Shown here piece by piece: positions 45,974-54,940 of a DNA stretch of 64,000 nucleotides (positions are counted from its first letter, which is position 1; each line of letters opens with the position of its first letter). The notes beneath the pieces are model-generated. The model was given only the letters and a program-made list of their open reading frames with translations, made no database searches and was not told the origin of the DNA. This DNA comes from Halorhodospira halochloris. GTDB taxonomy: Bacteria > Pseudomonadota > Gammaproteobacteria > Nitrococcales > Halorhodospiraceae. The stretch lies in contig NZ_AP017372.2 of the NCBI RefSeq assembly GCF_002356555.2, positions 1,652,501-1,716,500 on the forward strand, written 5' to 3'. The translations under genes were made by a program, and so were the position numbers.

Positions 45974-47926
45974 TTGCGCTCCGGAATAAGGGCCTTTTAC
46001 CGGCGCATTAAATCATCGCCGCGCGCCGCAGAGACTCCCCACACGGAACATTCAGCCGGAGTTTCTTTAGGTCAAGACACTACTGATAGGCGCCTGCGTC
46101 AATGGCAGCGCTCCCTGCGCCGGGTCCGCATCTCGCGCAATCTGCTCGGCATCGCCTGGACTGCCGGGCCGGTAACCGGCCTCGGCCTTACCGGCGGCTA
46201 TATAGTGGCATATGGGCATCTGCCCAGCACCCAGCTATTGATCTACTTTGGCACATTCACCCTGCTCTCCGGGGTCATCGGCCTGTTAGCCAAGATCTTC
46301 TACGACAGCACGTTAGGCTCAAACAAGGAGATGGCGCAAGCCAAAGTAGTTCAGGTTATCGATCAACTCGGTGAGCTCATACTGGCAACCCGTGATCTTG
46401 ATGTCGATAGCCTCGAAGGCAATGCCCGCGGTTATGAGGCCGCCAGGCAACTGCTACTGCGCATCGACCTCTCCCCGCAGGGGGTCGCCCTAGCCTGCGA
46501 AGAGCTTACCAAGGACCGTCAGCTGGGCCGGATCTTAGCGCAGATCGACAACTACCGCCGCGCCGGTCTCTATTCGCGGATTCGCGATCTCAATAAATTG
46601 CACGGCGAATACTTCGAGGCGACCTTTCAACAAGTCCGCTCCGAGGCGCCGCTTGCTGCAAGCGCCCTGCGCGAGCGCTTCACCGGCAAAGTACCGCGTC
46701 TGCGAGCCGGCATTCCCCGCCATGAGGCCTTTGTTGAGAGGATACTCGCCGCTTTCGAAGAACAAAACGCCGCATTGCTCACAATGCAAGACGTCGAACA
46801 GATGTTCGGACTCGCCTTTGAGTTGCTTAACGGTAGAGAGATCACCACCCTCTGCTTTAGTTACTCTGGAAATTGGCGCTTAGCCAAGCACCTCGACCGT
46901 ATAGAGGCAGCCCGCAGCCGTTTTCGCCTGAACCTGGCGGCGGTAGAGAATCGCCTCAGAGCACTAGCCTCCCACTTGATTGAAGCTGGCCTTCTTGCCC
47001 CTGCCAACGCACCTGAAGAACTCCCTAGCTCCACCCTGCTTGAACGGATAAATACCGCACTCGACGGCATGCAGGCTGAGCTTGACATCTTATACAAGCA
47101 ACATAAGCGCTTCCCGCGCACCATCAGCCGTACACAGCGAGCCAGAGCCGACCATCTGAGCAGAACCTTGGCCACATCAATCGGCCTCTATCGGGCTGCG
47201 TACCAGGCCGTACAGTCAATAGGCTCCACTCATGCCGAGCTTATTAAGGCGACCCAGGATTGGGAGCAGCTAGTGTCAGAGATATCCACCGGCCGCGAGC
47301 AACAGCTTATGATAGGCCCGGGCAGCAAGGGGCTACGCATTGTTGAGCGCTCCATAGGACTGGACGAAGAGGCCCGTGAAAAGGTCTGTGCCAGTCTTAG
47401 TAAGCACCTCTTCGCCAGTGGGGACACGGACCCTGGCCGAGGCTACCACCAGTCTATAGCTGCTCACGAAGATCTCACCCCTGATAAGGCCAGGCGCTTA
47501 GCTATTGAAATAGCTGTAGCCCTGGAGCCCCATATAGGCATTACCCGCTCTGAAGTGCAGCGTGGCCTAGCGGCCACTAATGCGTGTTATCTCGGCGACC
47601 TTGAACCGGGCATGAGTGCGCTGGAGAAATGCCGCATCGGTGAGGCCATGGTCAGGGAGGTCAGTAATGATCTCAGTCGTGCTGCCGAAAAGCTCGCCCT
47701 AGCTCTAGTTCGTCACTACCGCGTCGACCTGACGGAGGAGGCGCAAAGCTTTCTGATAGAGGTCTACGGCGCTAGAGAAAATGTCCTTAACTCGATACTG
47801 CGCACTCAGATGGTAGATAAAGGGACTCAGGTCACCCTGCTCAGCCACCGACCACCGCCGGTGCCGCAACCTAAGCGGGAGTGGTACCGTAGCTTGGTTT
47901 ATGCGCGGCGAATACTCGGGCAGTGA
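45974..47926 (+). CDS. large helical membrane-associated protein of unknown function
   Basis: A 650-residue protein that I do not recognise. A basic N-terminal stretch (1-60) precedes two hydrophobic segments (about 55-78 and 85-107), suggesting a short hairpin in the inner membrane. The remaining 540 residues are soluble, almost entirely helical and rich in Leu, Ala, Arg and Glu, and could form a long coiled-coil or alpha-solenoid. There is no catalytic motif. The only nearby start is a TTG at 45974, six bases after the DUF3108 stop, so the two are probably translated from one mRNA. The stop codon is directly followed by a remnant of the palindromic element. Confidence 0.6.
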   Translation: MRSGIRAFYRRIKSSPRAAETPHTEHSAGVSLGQDTTDRRLRQWQRSLRRVRISRNLLGIAWTAGPVTGLGLTGGYIVAYGHLPSTQLLIYFGTFTLLSGVIGLLAKIFYDSTLGSNKEMAQAKVVQVIDQLGELILATRDLDVDSLEGNARGYEAARQLLLRIDLSPQGVALACEELTKDRQLGRILAQIDNYRRAGLYSRIRDLNKLHGEYFEATFQQVRSEAPLAASALRERFTGKVPRLRAGIPRHEAFVERILAAFEEQNAALLTMQDVEQMFGLAFELLNGREITTLCFSYSGNWRLAKHLDRIEAARSRFRLNLAAVENRLRALASHLIEAGLLAPANAPEELPSSTLLERINTALDGMQAELDILYKQHKRFPRTISRTQRARADHLSRTLATSIGLYRAAYQAVQSIGSTHAELIKATQDWEQLVSEISTGREQQLMIGPGSKGLRIVERSIGLDEEAREKVCASLSKHLFASGDTDPGRGYHQSIAAHEDLTPDKARRLAIEIAVALEPHIGITRSEVQRGLAATNACYLGDLEPGMSALEKCRIGEAMVREVSNDLSRAAEKLALALVRHYRVDLTEEAQSFLIEVYGARENVLNSILRTQMVDKGTQVTLLSHRPPPVPQPKREWYRSLVYARRILGQ

Positions 47927-47997
47927 GCGGAGGACGCCGTGAATCCATCCCTGGAGGCTTCACGGCGACAATCCTGTCCTCAACCCTCCACACAGCG
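47927..47997 (+). repeat. palindromic element, decayed partial copy
   Basis: Begins one base after the TGA of the 650-residue gene with GCGGAGGACGCCGTGAATCC and keeps the first half of the core in plus orientation. The second half has decayed (CGGCGACAATCCTGTCCTCA) and only a short right arm (CCCTCCACAC) remains. It is in tandem with the next copy. Confidence 0.85.
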
Positions 47998-48142
47998 GCA
48001 CCTCTTACCCCTCCCTGAGCCACTTGCTGCCCCGGTGTGGAGGACGCTGTGAATCCCTCCCTGGAGACTTCATGGCGCCTTCCATGGCGCCAAGACCTCC
48101 ACACCGGGGCAGCAAGTGGCTCAGGGGGAATCTGAAAAGGCA
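47998..48142 (+). repeat. palindromic element, complete copy in tandem
   Basis: The arms pair through CCTGAGCCACTTGCTG and CCCCGGTGTGGAGG for about 30 bp. The outer ends have drifted (CACCTCTTACCCC / GAATCTGAAAAGGC). The core is in plus orientation with scattered changes. It sits head-to-tail behind the decayed copy at 47927. Confidence 0.93.
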
Positions 48143-48407
48143 CGCAAGCCGTATCAAATCTGAACATGCGGCACGGCGCCCAGTTTTAAAAAATTGAGTC
48201 GATTAGGCATTATAATGATTTGGGTGAGGCATAAGATGTTATACGGACAGCTGCAGTATCATGAATTTGGCTACGATATATGGTGTAATTGAAGCCACGG
48301 AAACTGACCGCAAACAAACAAAGATCAAAAGGATAAACAGTTGAAGTTAGCTTTAATAATTAACAGTTCATCTTTTTATTGCCGCAGGCTGCAGATCGGC
48401 ATGACCG
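48143..48407 (+). other. AT-rich gap before the cyclopropane synthase gene
   Basis: About 265 bases without a gene. It is clearly more AT-rich than its neighbours and has TATAAT at 48211-48216 and several A/T runs, so it is a likely promoter region for the cfa-like gene. I see no conserved RNA structure. Confidence 0.45.
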
Positions 48408-49664
48408 ATGGAGTACCAGCTGATGTGGATAGAGAAAAAACTAGCCGAGAAGATTCGCACGGGGACCCTGGAATTACACTTTGATGATGGCAAGAGGCGC
48501 ATCTACGGCGACGGTCGGGAACCCCGCGCCACGATGCAAGTCCATCGGCGGCGTGTTTTTCGCCGTATCGCAATGGATCCAGAGTTCATGCTCGGGCAGA
48601 CTTACATGGACGGTGACTGGAGCCCAGGTGAAGGCGGCCTGATAAGGCTGCTGGGAGTGCTACTAATAAATAATCCACCGCGCTACCGGTCTGGCTTGAA
48701 AAAGTGGTTATCGCTGGCCTGGCGCCCTATTCAACAGTGGAACCGCGCCCACAGTGCGCGGCGCAATGCATCTTCACATTACGATCTCGATGACTGGCTG
48801 TTTCAGGGGTTCTTGGACGAAGACCTGAATTATTCATGTGCCTATTTCGCCACCCCTGATATGACACTGGAGCAAGCCCAACAGGCTAAGCTTAACCATA
48901 TCCGCCGCAAACTTTTGGTCCGAGATGGGGAACGGGTTCTCGATATAGGCTGCGGCTGGGGATCAATGGCCATCAATCTGGCCCATAATCACGACGTCGA
49001 AGTGGTCGGCCTGACTCTCTCCGAGGAGCAACAAGAACTGGCACGCGAGCGGGTGCGCCAGGCCGGCCTGGAGAACAGGGTCGATATCCGCCTGCAGGAT
49101 TACCGGGATGTAACAGGCCGATTCAACCGGGTTGTCAGTATCGGCATGTTTGAGCATGTCGGCACCCCCTTCTATGACCAATATTTCGACCGCGTCTACG
49201 ACCTGCTCACCGATGACGGTGTAGCGCTGATTCACACTATTGGTCGCTTCACCCCCCCCGGTGTGACTAACCCCTGGATCCGGCGCTATATATTCCCCGG
49301 AGGCTATATTCCTGCCACTTCCGAGGTTATGGCAGCAATAGAGAGGGTCGGCATCAGGGTCACGGACATAGAGGTGTTGCGACTGCACTATGCCAAGACC
49401 TTGTCATCCTGGCAGCAACGCTTCCAGGCCATGCGCGAGAGAGTAGCGGCCAATAAAAGCGAGTCGTTTTGTCGCATGTGGGAGTTTTATCTTGCCGTCA
49501 GTGAGGCCGCATTCCGCTGGCGCGGCATGATGGTGCTTCAGTTACAGATGGCGCGGCAGCAAGACGCAGTGCCTTTAACCCGTGATTACCTTTACAGTAT
49601 GCAGGGTGCCGAACGGCCAGCAGAGTATCCAAGTGAGCAGTATGTACAGAGACAGGCAAGTTAA
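48408..49664 (+). CDS. cfa: cyclopropane-fatty-acyl-phospholipid synthase
   Basis: A 418-residue Cfa-type SAM methyltransferase. The SAM-binding motif is VLDIGCGWGSMAINLA (about 185-200). Family blocks ASSHYDLDDWLFQGFLDEDLNYSCAYF and SIGMFEHVGTPFYDQYFDRVY are present, and the C-terminal part has VLRLHYAKTLSSWQQRF. It adds a methylene group to unsaturated acyl chains of membrane phospholipids, a stationary-phase and stress adaptation. The ATG at 48408 or an in-frame ATG 15 bases downstream could start it; the latter has GGAG at good spacing. The CNBD gene follows at 49736. Confidence 0.92.
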   Translation: MEYQLMWIEKKLAEKIRTGTLELHFDDGKRRIYGDGREPRATMQVHRRRVFRRIAMDPEFMLGQTYMDGDWSPGEGGLIRLLGVLLINNPPRYRSGLKKWLSLAWRPIQQWNRAHSARRNASSHYDLDDWLFQGFLDEDLNYSCAYFATPDMTLEQAQQAKLNHIRRKLLVRDGERVLDIGCGWGSMAINLAHNHDVEVVGLTLSEEQQELARERVRQAGLENRVDIRLQDYRDVTGRFNRVVSIGMFEHVGTPFYDQYFDRVYDLLTDDGVALIHTIGRFTPPGVTNPWIRRYIFPGGYIPATSEVMAAIERVGIRVTDIEVLRLHYAKTLSSWQQRFQAMRERVAANKSESFCRMWEFYLAVSEAAFRWRGMMVLQLQMARQQDAVPLTRDYLYSMQGAERPAEYPSEQYVQRQAS

Positions 49665-49735
49665 TCCGGCAGGGAAAGCGATTGCACAGGCCGTAATGTT
49701 CGGTAGCGCATGCAGCCACGGTCCGGCCTACAGAG

Positions 49736-50215
49736 ATGCGCAATATGACCGCGACTATAGCCAACTACCTGTCTGATCAGGACTTTTTCAAGGAACTCCC
49801 GCGCGAGTATATCGAGTTCCTGGCCAGCAAATCGGCATGGCAGCAGTTCGCAAAGGATACGGTTCTGTTTCGCATCGCAGATCCGGCGAGTAGCTTCTAT
49901 GTTGTAGGCAGCGGGACCGTACACTTGGAGATACCGGCTATCAGCGGGCCAACACTTGAAGTGCAACACTTGGGCGCAGACCAAATCCTCGGTTGGTCGT
50001 GGCTAATCCCGCCTTACCGTTGGAATTTCAACGCCCGTGCCGAGACAGATTGTGAACTGCTGGTGATCGATGGCAGCTCGGTTCTAGAGCGCTGCGAGCA
50101 GGATGCCGAGTTTGGCTATCAGTTACTCAAGCGCTTCTCTGCGTTGATGTCAGAGCGGCTTAATGTCGCTCGCCAGAAAATGATTGACCAGTGGGACCCC
50201 CCCGGATTCGCTTAA
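49736..50215 (+). CDS. cyclic-nucleotide-binding domain protein
   Basis: A 159-residue protein that is a single CNBD/Crp-N-like beta-roll (about residues 12-130). It shows FFKELPREYIEFLASKS, VLFRIADPASSFYVVGSGTVHLE and a C-terminal helical segment. The phosphate-binding cassette has the usual position but lacks a clear RE-A/S pair (AETDCELLVID instead), so cAMP binding is doubtful. There is no helix-turn-helix, so it is not a transcription factor by itself. It follows cfa by 71 bases on the same strand and may modulate it or be a sensor of membrane state (inference). Confidence 0.8.
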   Translation: MRNMTATIANYLSDQDFFKELPREYIEFLASKSAWQQFAKDTVLFRIADPASSFYVVGSGTVHLEIPAISGPTLEVQHLGADQILGWSWLIPPYRWNFNARAETDCELLVIDGSSVLERCEQDAEFGYQLLKRFSALMSERLNVARQKMIDQWDPPGFA

Positions 50216-50318
50216 CTGGCGGGGGTGTTGGCTGAGCGGTTAAGCTAGCCGTATTGAAAAATTGCTACACCTAGATGTGCTACTACATGACTCAAAACCA
50301 GCGATTTGCGCAGGATAA

Positions 50319-50364
50319 GGCGAATCGGTATTGTACACCACGGACGGGGATAGAATGATTCGCC
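50319..50364 (+). promoter_or_regulatory. inverted repeat upstream of the Ser-rich gene
   Basis: GGCGAATC (50319-50326) is repeated inverted as GATTCGCC (50357-50364), with a 30-base loop. It ends about 30 bases before the start codon at 50396. It could form a leader hairpin or be an operator. Confidence 0.35.
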
Positions 50365-50395
50365 CTATTTGGGCTTTTTCACGGAGGTGTCCATA

Positions 50396-50995
50396 ATGAG
50401 CGAGGACGTAAACGATAAATCCACCAAGAAGGCTGCGGAGTCGAGCTCCAGCTCCACTTCCAGCAGCTCAAGCAGCAAGTCGACCGGTACCAAATCAGCT
50501 GCAGCCAAGAGCAGCAGCACTGAGGGCAAGGCGAGCAGCACTCGCAGTGCTGCGGCATCTAGCAGCAAGAGTTCCAGCAGCTCTTCATCCAGCACCGGAT
50601 CGTCGGCACAAAAATCGGCCGACAGCGGTGCCAGTAAAGGCAGCAGTGCCGGCGGCTCCGGGCAGCCGCAGCATGTAGCTTCCGGTCTGGCCTATGTGCT
50701 TGGGCCTATCACCGGGGCTATCTTCCTGTTTTTAGATCGCAATGATTCGGTAGTGCGCAAGCATGCCTGCCAAGCCCTGTTGCTATCCGCGGTAATCGCT
50801 GTAGCCTGGCTGGCAGTAGCGATCCTGAGCGTTAGCTTCATCGGCGTTCCGCTGGTGTTCTGGGCCGGTTTTGCCTTTCTGCTGTACATGGCATATCTGG
50901 CCAATCAGAAGAAGTCGTTCGAGATACCCTTCCTCAACGACTACGCTCAGCGTTTGGCTGATAAGATGGCACCCACAGACAGCCAGGGTAAATAA
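50396..50995 (+). CDS. Ser-rich protein with C-terminal DUF4870-like membrane domain
   Basis: A 199-residue protein. Residues 10-95 are almost only Ser, Ala, Thr, Gly and Lys, encoded by AGC-rich runs. The C-terminal half has three hydrophobic segments (about 100-115, 127-150 and 153-172) with the HACQALLLSAV block expected of DUF4870/Tic20-like small membrane proteins. The soluble low-complexity tail is probably disordered. GGAGG lies 8 bases before the ATG, supporting this start rather than an upstream one. A terminator-like hairpin follows at 51107. Confidence 0.7.
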   Translation: MSEDVNDKSTKKAAESSSSSTSSSSSSKSTGTKSAAAKSSSTEGKASSTRSAAASSSKSSSSSSSSTGSSAQKSADSGASKGSSAGGSGQPQHVASGLAYVLGPITGAIFLFLDRNDSVVRKHACQALLLSAVIAVAWLAVAILSVSFIGVPLVFWAGFAFLLYMAYLANQKKSFEIPFLNDYAQRLADKMAPTDSQGK

Positions 50996-51106
50996 TACGC
51001 TGGTCGGTGTGCCTATAAAAACTGTAGCTGTGCGATGCGGCAGGCCCGTGCTGGAGCATGGTGTTCTGCACATCTGACCATGGCTAGCAGGCGTGTGGCA
51101 CGCGGT

Positions 51107-51157
51107 AAGACCGTAGGTCGGGCAATGCTTGAAGCAAACCCGGCTTGCGGTCTTTTT
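51107..51157 (+). terminator. rho-independent terminator
   Basis: AAGACCG (51107-51113) pairs with CGGTCTT (51148-51154), a second CGGG/CCGG stem lies inside, and a T-run (51153-51157) follows. It ends the transcript of the Ser-rich gene and precedes the glycosyltransferase gene at 51192. Confidence 0.7.
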
Positions 51158-51191
51158 ACTCTGAGACAGTATTATTAACAGGCCACTGCCG

Positions 51192-52448
51192 ATGCGCACC
51201 CTGATCTGCGCTAGCGGAAGCCATGGCGACGTGCTCCCCTTCATCGCCCTGGGAAAGGCGCTGCAAGAGCGCAACTGCGAAGTATTCATTTACACCCATC
51301 GCTACTTTAAGCAGCGCATAGAGAGTGAGGGACTGAACTGCATAGGGGTTGGCGACTCTACAGATGAATACCAGCAGCTACTCAGCGACCCTAAGTTAAC
51401 CGACTCTCACCAAGGCACAAAAATACTGGCCAAGGTCTTAACTGCAAACCTGGCACAAGACTGGCAAGCCCTCCGCAGATACATACTGCCAGGGCAGACT
51501 GTGGCAATAGGCTCGACACTCTCTTTGCTGCCGCGACTGCTCAAGGAGACTGACGGAGTCTTCTGCGTAACTACTCACCTAGCCCCCGTATTGCTCCGCT
51601 GTCGGCGCCGGTTGCCACGATTTGGTACCAGTCCAATATGGCCGCTCTTGCCCCGACCAGCCCCGCAAGTGCTCTGGTACATGCTTGATAGGCTAGTCTT
51701 TGACCCTGCCTTTGCGCCGAAGCTCAATGACCTGCTCTCTGATTTAGGATTACCCCCTGCCAAAAGGGTTCTCGGCGACTGGCTCCACAATGTCGACATG
51801 ATCCTGGCGATGTTTCCGGACTGGCTGGCAAACCCGCAACCGCCTTGGGATACCCCGCTAAGCTTGGCCGGTTTTCCTAACGGCAGCTTGCAGCAAGGAA
51901 CATACAACAACTTGCCCAGAGATATCCGCCTGTTCTTGGAACAAGGTACTGCACCAGTTGTTTTTACCCCGGGTACCGCAACCCGCTGTAGCGGCGATTT
52001 TTTCCTTGCTTCGATTCAGGCCTGCCAATCAAACGGCTACCGCGGCATACTGGTTGACGCCCACGGCGAGGCCCCGACTGATCTTCCCTCAGGCATGATA
52101 AGCAGCGGTTATGTGCCATTTCCCAACCTATTGCCTCACGCCGCGGCGCTTGTCCATCACGGCGGCATCGGCACCTTCAGCACTGCACTGACGGCAGGCA
52201 TACCTCAACTAATTAGACCTATGGCCTATGATCAGTTCGATAACAGCGCCCACGCCCAGCGTCTCGGGGTAGGACTAGAGCTTTTGCCCCGCCACTACTC
52301 TGGCAAAAGCGCCGCTGAGGCCATTGATGCCCTACTCGGCTCAACGAGTCGCGTTGAGCGATGCCGCGAAATCGCGCAGTGGGCCAGAGAGGATGACGGG
52401 GCTGTGAATGCGGCGGAAAGGATTATTGCTGCGGTAGGAGGTGGTTGA
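51192..52448 (+). CDS. GT1-family glycosyltransferase
   Basis: A 418-residue GT-B fold protein. The N-terminal half has ICASGSHGDVLPFIALGKAL and a Rossmann-like fold; the C-terminal half has LVHHGGIGTFSTALTAGIPQ, the UDP-sugar binding motif of glycosyltransferase family 1, and RPMAYDQFDNSAHAQRLG. Such enzymes glycosylate lipids, rhamnolipid precursors or secondary metabolites; the acceptor is not evident. It is alone, with a terminator upstream and a palindromic element downstream. Confidence 0.85.
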   Translation: MRTLICASGSHGDVLPFIALGKALQERNCEVFIYTHRYFKQRIESEGLNCIGVGDSTDEYQQLLSDPKLTDSHQGTKILAKVLTANLAQDWQALRRYILPGQTVAIGSTLSLLPRLLKETDGVFCVTTHLAPVLLRCRRRLPRFGTSPIWPLLPRPAPQVLWYMLDRLVFDPAFAPKLNDLLSDLGLPPAKRVLGDWLHNVDMILAMFPDWLANPQPPWDTPLSLAGFPNGSLQQGTYNNLPRDIRLFLEQGTAPVVFTPGTATRCSGDFFLASIQACQSNGYRGILVDAHGEAPTDLPSGMISSGYVPFPNLLPHAAALVHHGGIGTFSTALTAGIPQLIRPMAYDQFDNSAHAQRLGVGLELLPRHYSGKSAAEAIDALLGSTSRVERCREIAQWAREDDGAVNAAERIIAAVGGG

Positions 52449-52517
52449 TGTTGACATTTGATCGGGGGCGCGCGAGCTATTTTTTCAGATGCTCCCGCTC
52501 TTCTAGGCATATATTGG

Positions 52518-52665
52518 AACCTCCACCTCCCCCCCTGGAGCCACTCAACCGCCCCGGCGTGGAGGACGCCGTAAATCCATCCCTGGAGGCTTCATGGCGC
52601 CATCCCTGGCGCCAAGACCTCCACACCGGGGCAGTTGACTGGCCCCCGAGGAGTTTTGGAGGTTC
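52518..52665 (+). repeat. palindromic element, complete copy
   Basis: A 148-bp copy between convergent genes. The arms are somewhat drifted: CCCTGGAGCCACTCAACCGCC pairs with GCAGTTGACTGGCCCCCGAG with several mismatches. The outer ends GGAACCTCCA / TGGAGGTTCC pair perfectly. The core in plus orientation is nearly identical to the copy at 11291. Confidence 0.93.
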
Positions 52666-52704
52666 CTAGAGATAATAGGTACTTAACGGCAGGCTTTAGA
52701 GATA

Positions 52705-54159
52705 CTAATCACCACCATTCTGATCTTCATCAGTCTCTTGTCGCTTCTTCAGTAGCAATTTTGGCAGATTACCGTCTTTTAGTGCGGTTGGACGGCCATT
52801 TTCATGGTTTCTCCAAGTGCTGCGCGAATCGCGTATTCCCAACACAACTTTGAGTTTCTCCTCTGGGCCAGAGGCATAGAGGTTAAGATCGTCGTGCGGG
52901 CGCCACTCCCACTCACAGCGGCCCTTTTCTGAGAAGCAGGTTTTATCACCAACCAACTCACCCTTATCCGCACCCTCTTCAACGTCAATGGCGATGCGCA
53001 AATCCTCTACACGAAATCTATCACCATTTTTATCTTCATAGTCGATATTAAGGCGGATCGGCACTTTAGCATCATCAATGAGTTCTCCGTCCTGATTAAA
53101 GATAAAGCGCTCAATTGCTTTGTCATCACTGTTTTCGCGGCCCACAGCATCCACAAAATCGAACTTTAGTTGGCCAGCACCACTGCCTTCTGCTAATTTA
53201 TTAAACTTTAACGGGATCAGCGTAAAGTCATCATTCTTATCGCTGGAAGTAACATCCCAGGGATGCTGAATGTTCCCTACAACATTAAATTCTTTACCAT
53301 GTATATCGTCAGAGATATCGCTATTTTTGGCAGAACGCCTTACCCTCGTTCTAACCTCAGCACCATCGATTATCTTGGGTGAATCTACTCTAAAGTATTC
53401 TTTCGGTAAACAATCATCGTCATCACCATTTGAACACTTCAGCTCGAAACTTACCGGTACTTTTTCTAATGCCTGCTCAAACTGAGTGATTACATTAAAA
53501 ACCACTTCCAGGCCGGGGCGCGGCCCATCCGGATGCCACTCATCGATAATGGCCGCACGCCTTGGGTAGTATTGCAAAAGCTCTGCATAATGGGGTGGCT
53601 CGACTGTTACAGTCTTCTTCGCTGACCCTCTACCCCCTCTTTCCAAGCGAGCAGTTATTGTATCCTTGTCATTCTCTGGAAGGCAGCCAAGAAGATCATA
53701 CGCTGCTGCAAATTTTATCTTGCCGTTATCTTCTTCTGTACGGTTTACCGAGGAGAAACGAGCTTTTGGGTCACTATCACCATTCTCATCATCACTCTCC
53801 TCCGCCGAACTCTGGCAATCGGAACTGAATGAGACTTGGTAAACACTTAAACCGTGGCCAGCCCCTGCATCTGTCAGGTCTTCACCGGGCTTGCGCAGAT
53901 AGGCACTGACCCAGATGCTATCTTTAGGTCCGAGAACCTGCTCATCAACACAAACTTCACCAGAGATAAACACACCCTCATCAAAGCAGCCTAAATCGAG
54001 CGTCTCTTGCTCTTCGTCATTATCATGCTCATCATCGTCCGTGTCCCAGATGTCATCACATCCTGACAGTACTGCCACCACGAAAAGGACGATAAAAAAA
54101 ATCCCGAGTACCTCTAAAAAAACTACTGGTAAGCCGCGAGTTAGCTTCACTGATAACAC
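52705..54159 (-). CDS. large acidic lipoprotein of unknown function
   Basis: A 484-residue exported protein. The N-terminal hydrophobic segment (about 12-32) ends in the lipobox VLSGC, so the mature protein is lipid-anchored. The mature N-terminus is extremely acidic (Asp/Glu run DDIWDTDDDEHDNDEEQE), and the rest is beta-rich with many Asp, Glu, Lys and Asn residues. Four Cys besides the lipid Cys suggest a periplasmic or surface domain. I do not recognise a family. The start is a GTG at 54159 (a GTG at 54150 is possible). Bases 54112-54130 resemble an end of the palindromic element and encode part of the signal peptide. It is divergent from the porin-like gene. Confidence 0.65.
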   Translation of the reverse strand: MLSVKLTRGLPVVFLEVLGIFFIVLFVVAVLSGCDDIWDTDDDEHDNDEEQETLDLGCFDEGVFISGEVCVDEQVLGPKDSIWVSAYLRKPGEDLTDAGAGHGLSVYQVSFSSDCQSSAEESDDENGDSDPKARFSSVNRTEEDNGKIKFAAAYDLLGCLPENDKDTITARLERGGRGSAKKTVTVEPPHYAELLQYYPRRAAIIDEWHPDGPRPGLEVVFNVITQFEQALEKVPVSFELKCSNGDDDDCLPKEYFRVDSPKIIDGAEVRTRVRRSAKNSDISDDIHGKEFNVVGNIQHPWDVTSSDKNDDFTLIPLKFNKLAEGSGAGQLKFDFVDAVGRENSDDKAIERFIFNQDGELIDDAKVPIRLNIDYEDKNGDRFRVEDLRIAIDVEEGADKGELVGDKTCFSEKGRCEWEWRPHDDLNLYASGPEEKLKVVLGIRDSRSTWRNHENGRPTALKDGNLPKLLLKKRQETDEDQNGGD

Positions 54160-54332
54160 CTTTGCGCTTTGCGCAACACCAAGCCAGTCCTGCTACATGA
54201 TCAGACTAGTTATTTTTAGGCCAATCCGTCGAAAAATAAAGAATGACGGAATTTTGTGTTATTCTTTAATCATACTCCATCAACCTGCACCGTCAAGTGC
54301 TACACGTTCATAAGTATCAGGAGTCCTTCTAA

Positions 54333-54878
54333 ATGCGTTGCACCCGTCTTAAATTCATTGTCATTGGTAGCGCTTTAGCTATGAGCACTCCGGTCAGCAG
54401 CTTTCAAATTGTTCATGAAGTCTATATAGGTGTCGGAGCAATGCCTTGGAATTATGAAGGGGAACGTGACGAAACCTCGGCAACAGGGGGCCGCTTGATA
54501 GCCGGAACGTTACTTACCGATAGATTTGGTATAGAGGCCCATTTCGGTATGTATGGTGAAGATAAGGTAAGCTTACCTGCAAAAGTGAGGATAGAGCTTG
54601 ATTCTCTGGATGGCGTTTTCTTGAGGCTTAACCAGCCCTTATTTGAATATTTTAATGTTTATACTCTAGCTGGGTTCTCGAGTGTGCAGATGATCGTCTC
54701 TCCCGAGGAGGCTGGCGCCGAAGAAGACGCCCCGACCGCTTCTGGATTTAGTTTAGGCGCAGGAGCAGAAATAAATCTCGGCGATCACTATGCGGTGGGT
54801 ATTGATTATGTCCGCTATCTAGATGAGCCGGACTTCATGTTTCAGGCGGTAACTTCATCACTAAAATGGCGCTTCTGA
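54333..54878 (+). CDS. porin-like outer-membrane beta-barrel protein
   Basis: A 181-residue protein with a signal peptide (about residues 1-22, cleavage near SSFQ). It shows alternating beta strands (EVYIGVGAMPWNYEG, GFSLGAGAEINLGDHYAVGIDYVRYL) and a C-terminal ending SLKWRF whose terminal Phe is the outer-membrane-barrel assembly signal. The size fits an 8-stranded OmpA/OmpW-like barrel. AGGAG lies 9 bases upstream of the ATG. It is convergent with the curli locus and may or may not be related to it. Confidence 0.8.
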   Translation: MRCTRLKFIVIGSALAMSTPVSSFQIVHEVYIGVGAMPWNYEGERDETSATGGRLIAGTLLTDRFGIEAHFGMYGEDKVSLPAKVRIELDSLDGVFLRLNQPLFEYFNVYTLAGFSSVQMIVSPEEAGAEEDAPTASGFSLGAGAEINLGDHYAVGIDYVRYLDEPDFMFQAVTSSLKWRF

Positions 54879-54940
54879 CTTTTGTGTTAAAATTAGACGA
54901 ATATCCTCAACGAATTATGCCTGACAAACCATAAGCCATA

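Noticed and set aside
48211-48216. TATAAT upstream of cfa as a defined promoter
   Set aside because: No acceptable -35 hexamer at 16-18 bases; kept only as part of a likely promoter region.
50217-50265. tRNA-like fragment (GGCTGAGCGGTTAAG)
   Set aside because: Resembles the D-arm of tRNA-Ser/Leu, but no anticodon arm, T-arm or acceptor pairing follows.
53915-54313. Plus-strand ORF antisense to the acidic lipoprotein start
   Set aside because: Ser/Thr-rich antisense translation of Asp/Glu codons with no start signal.
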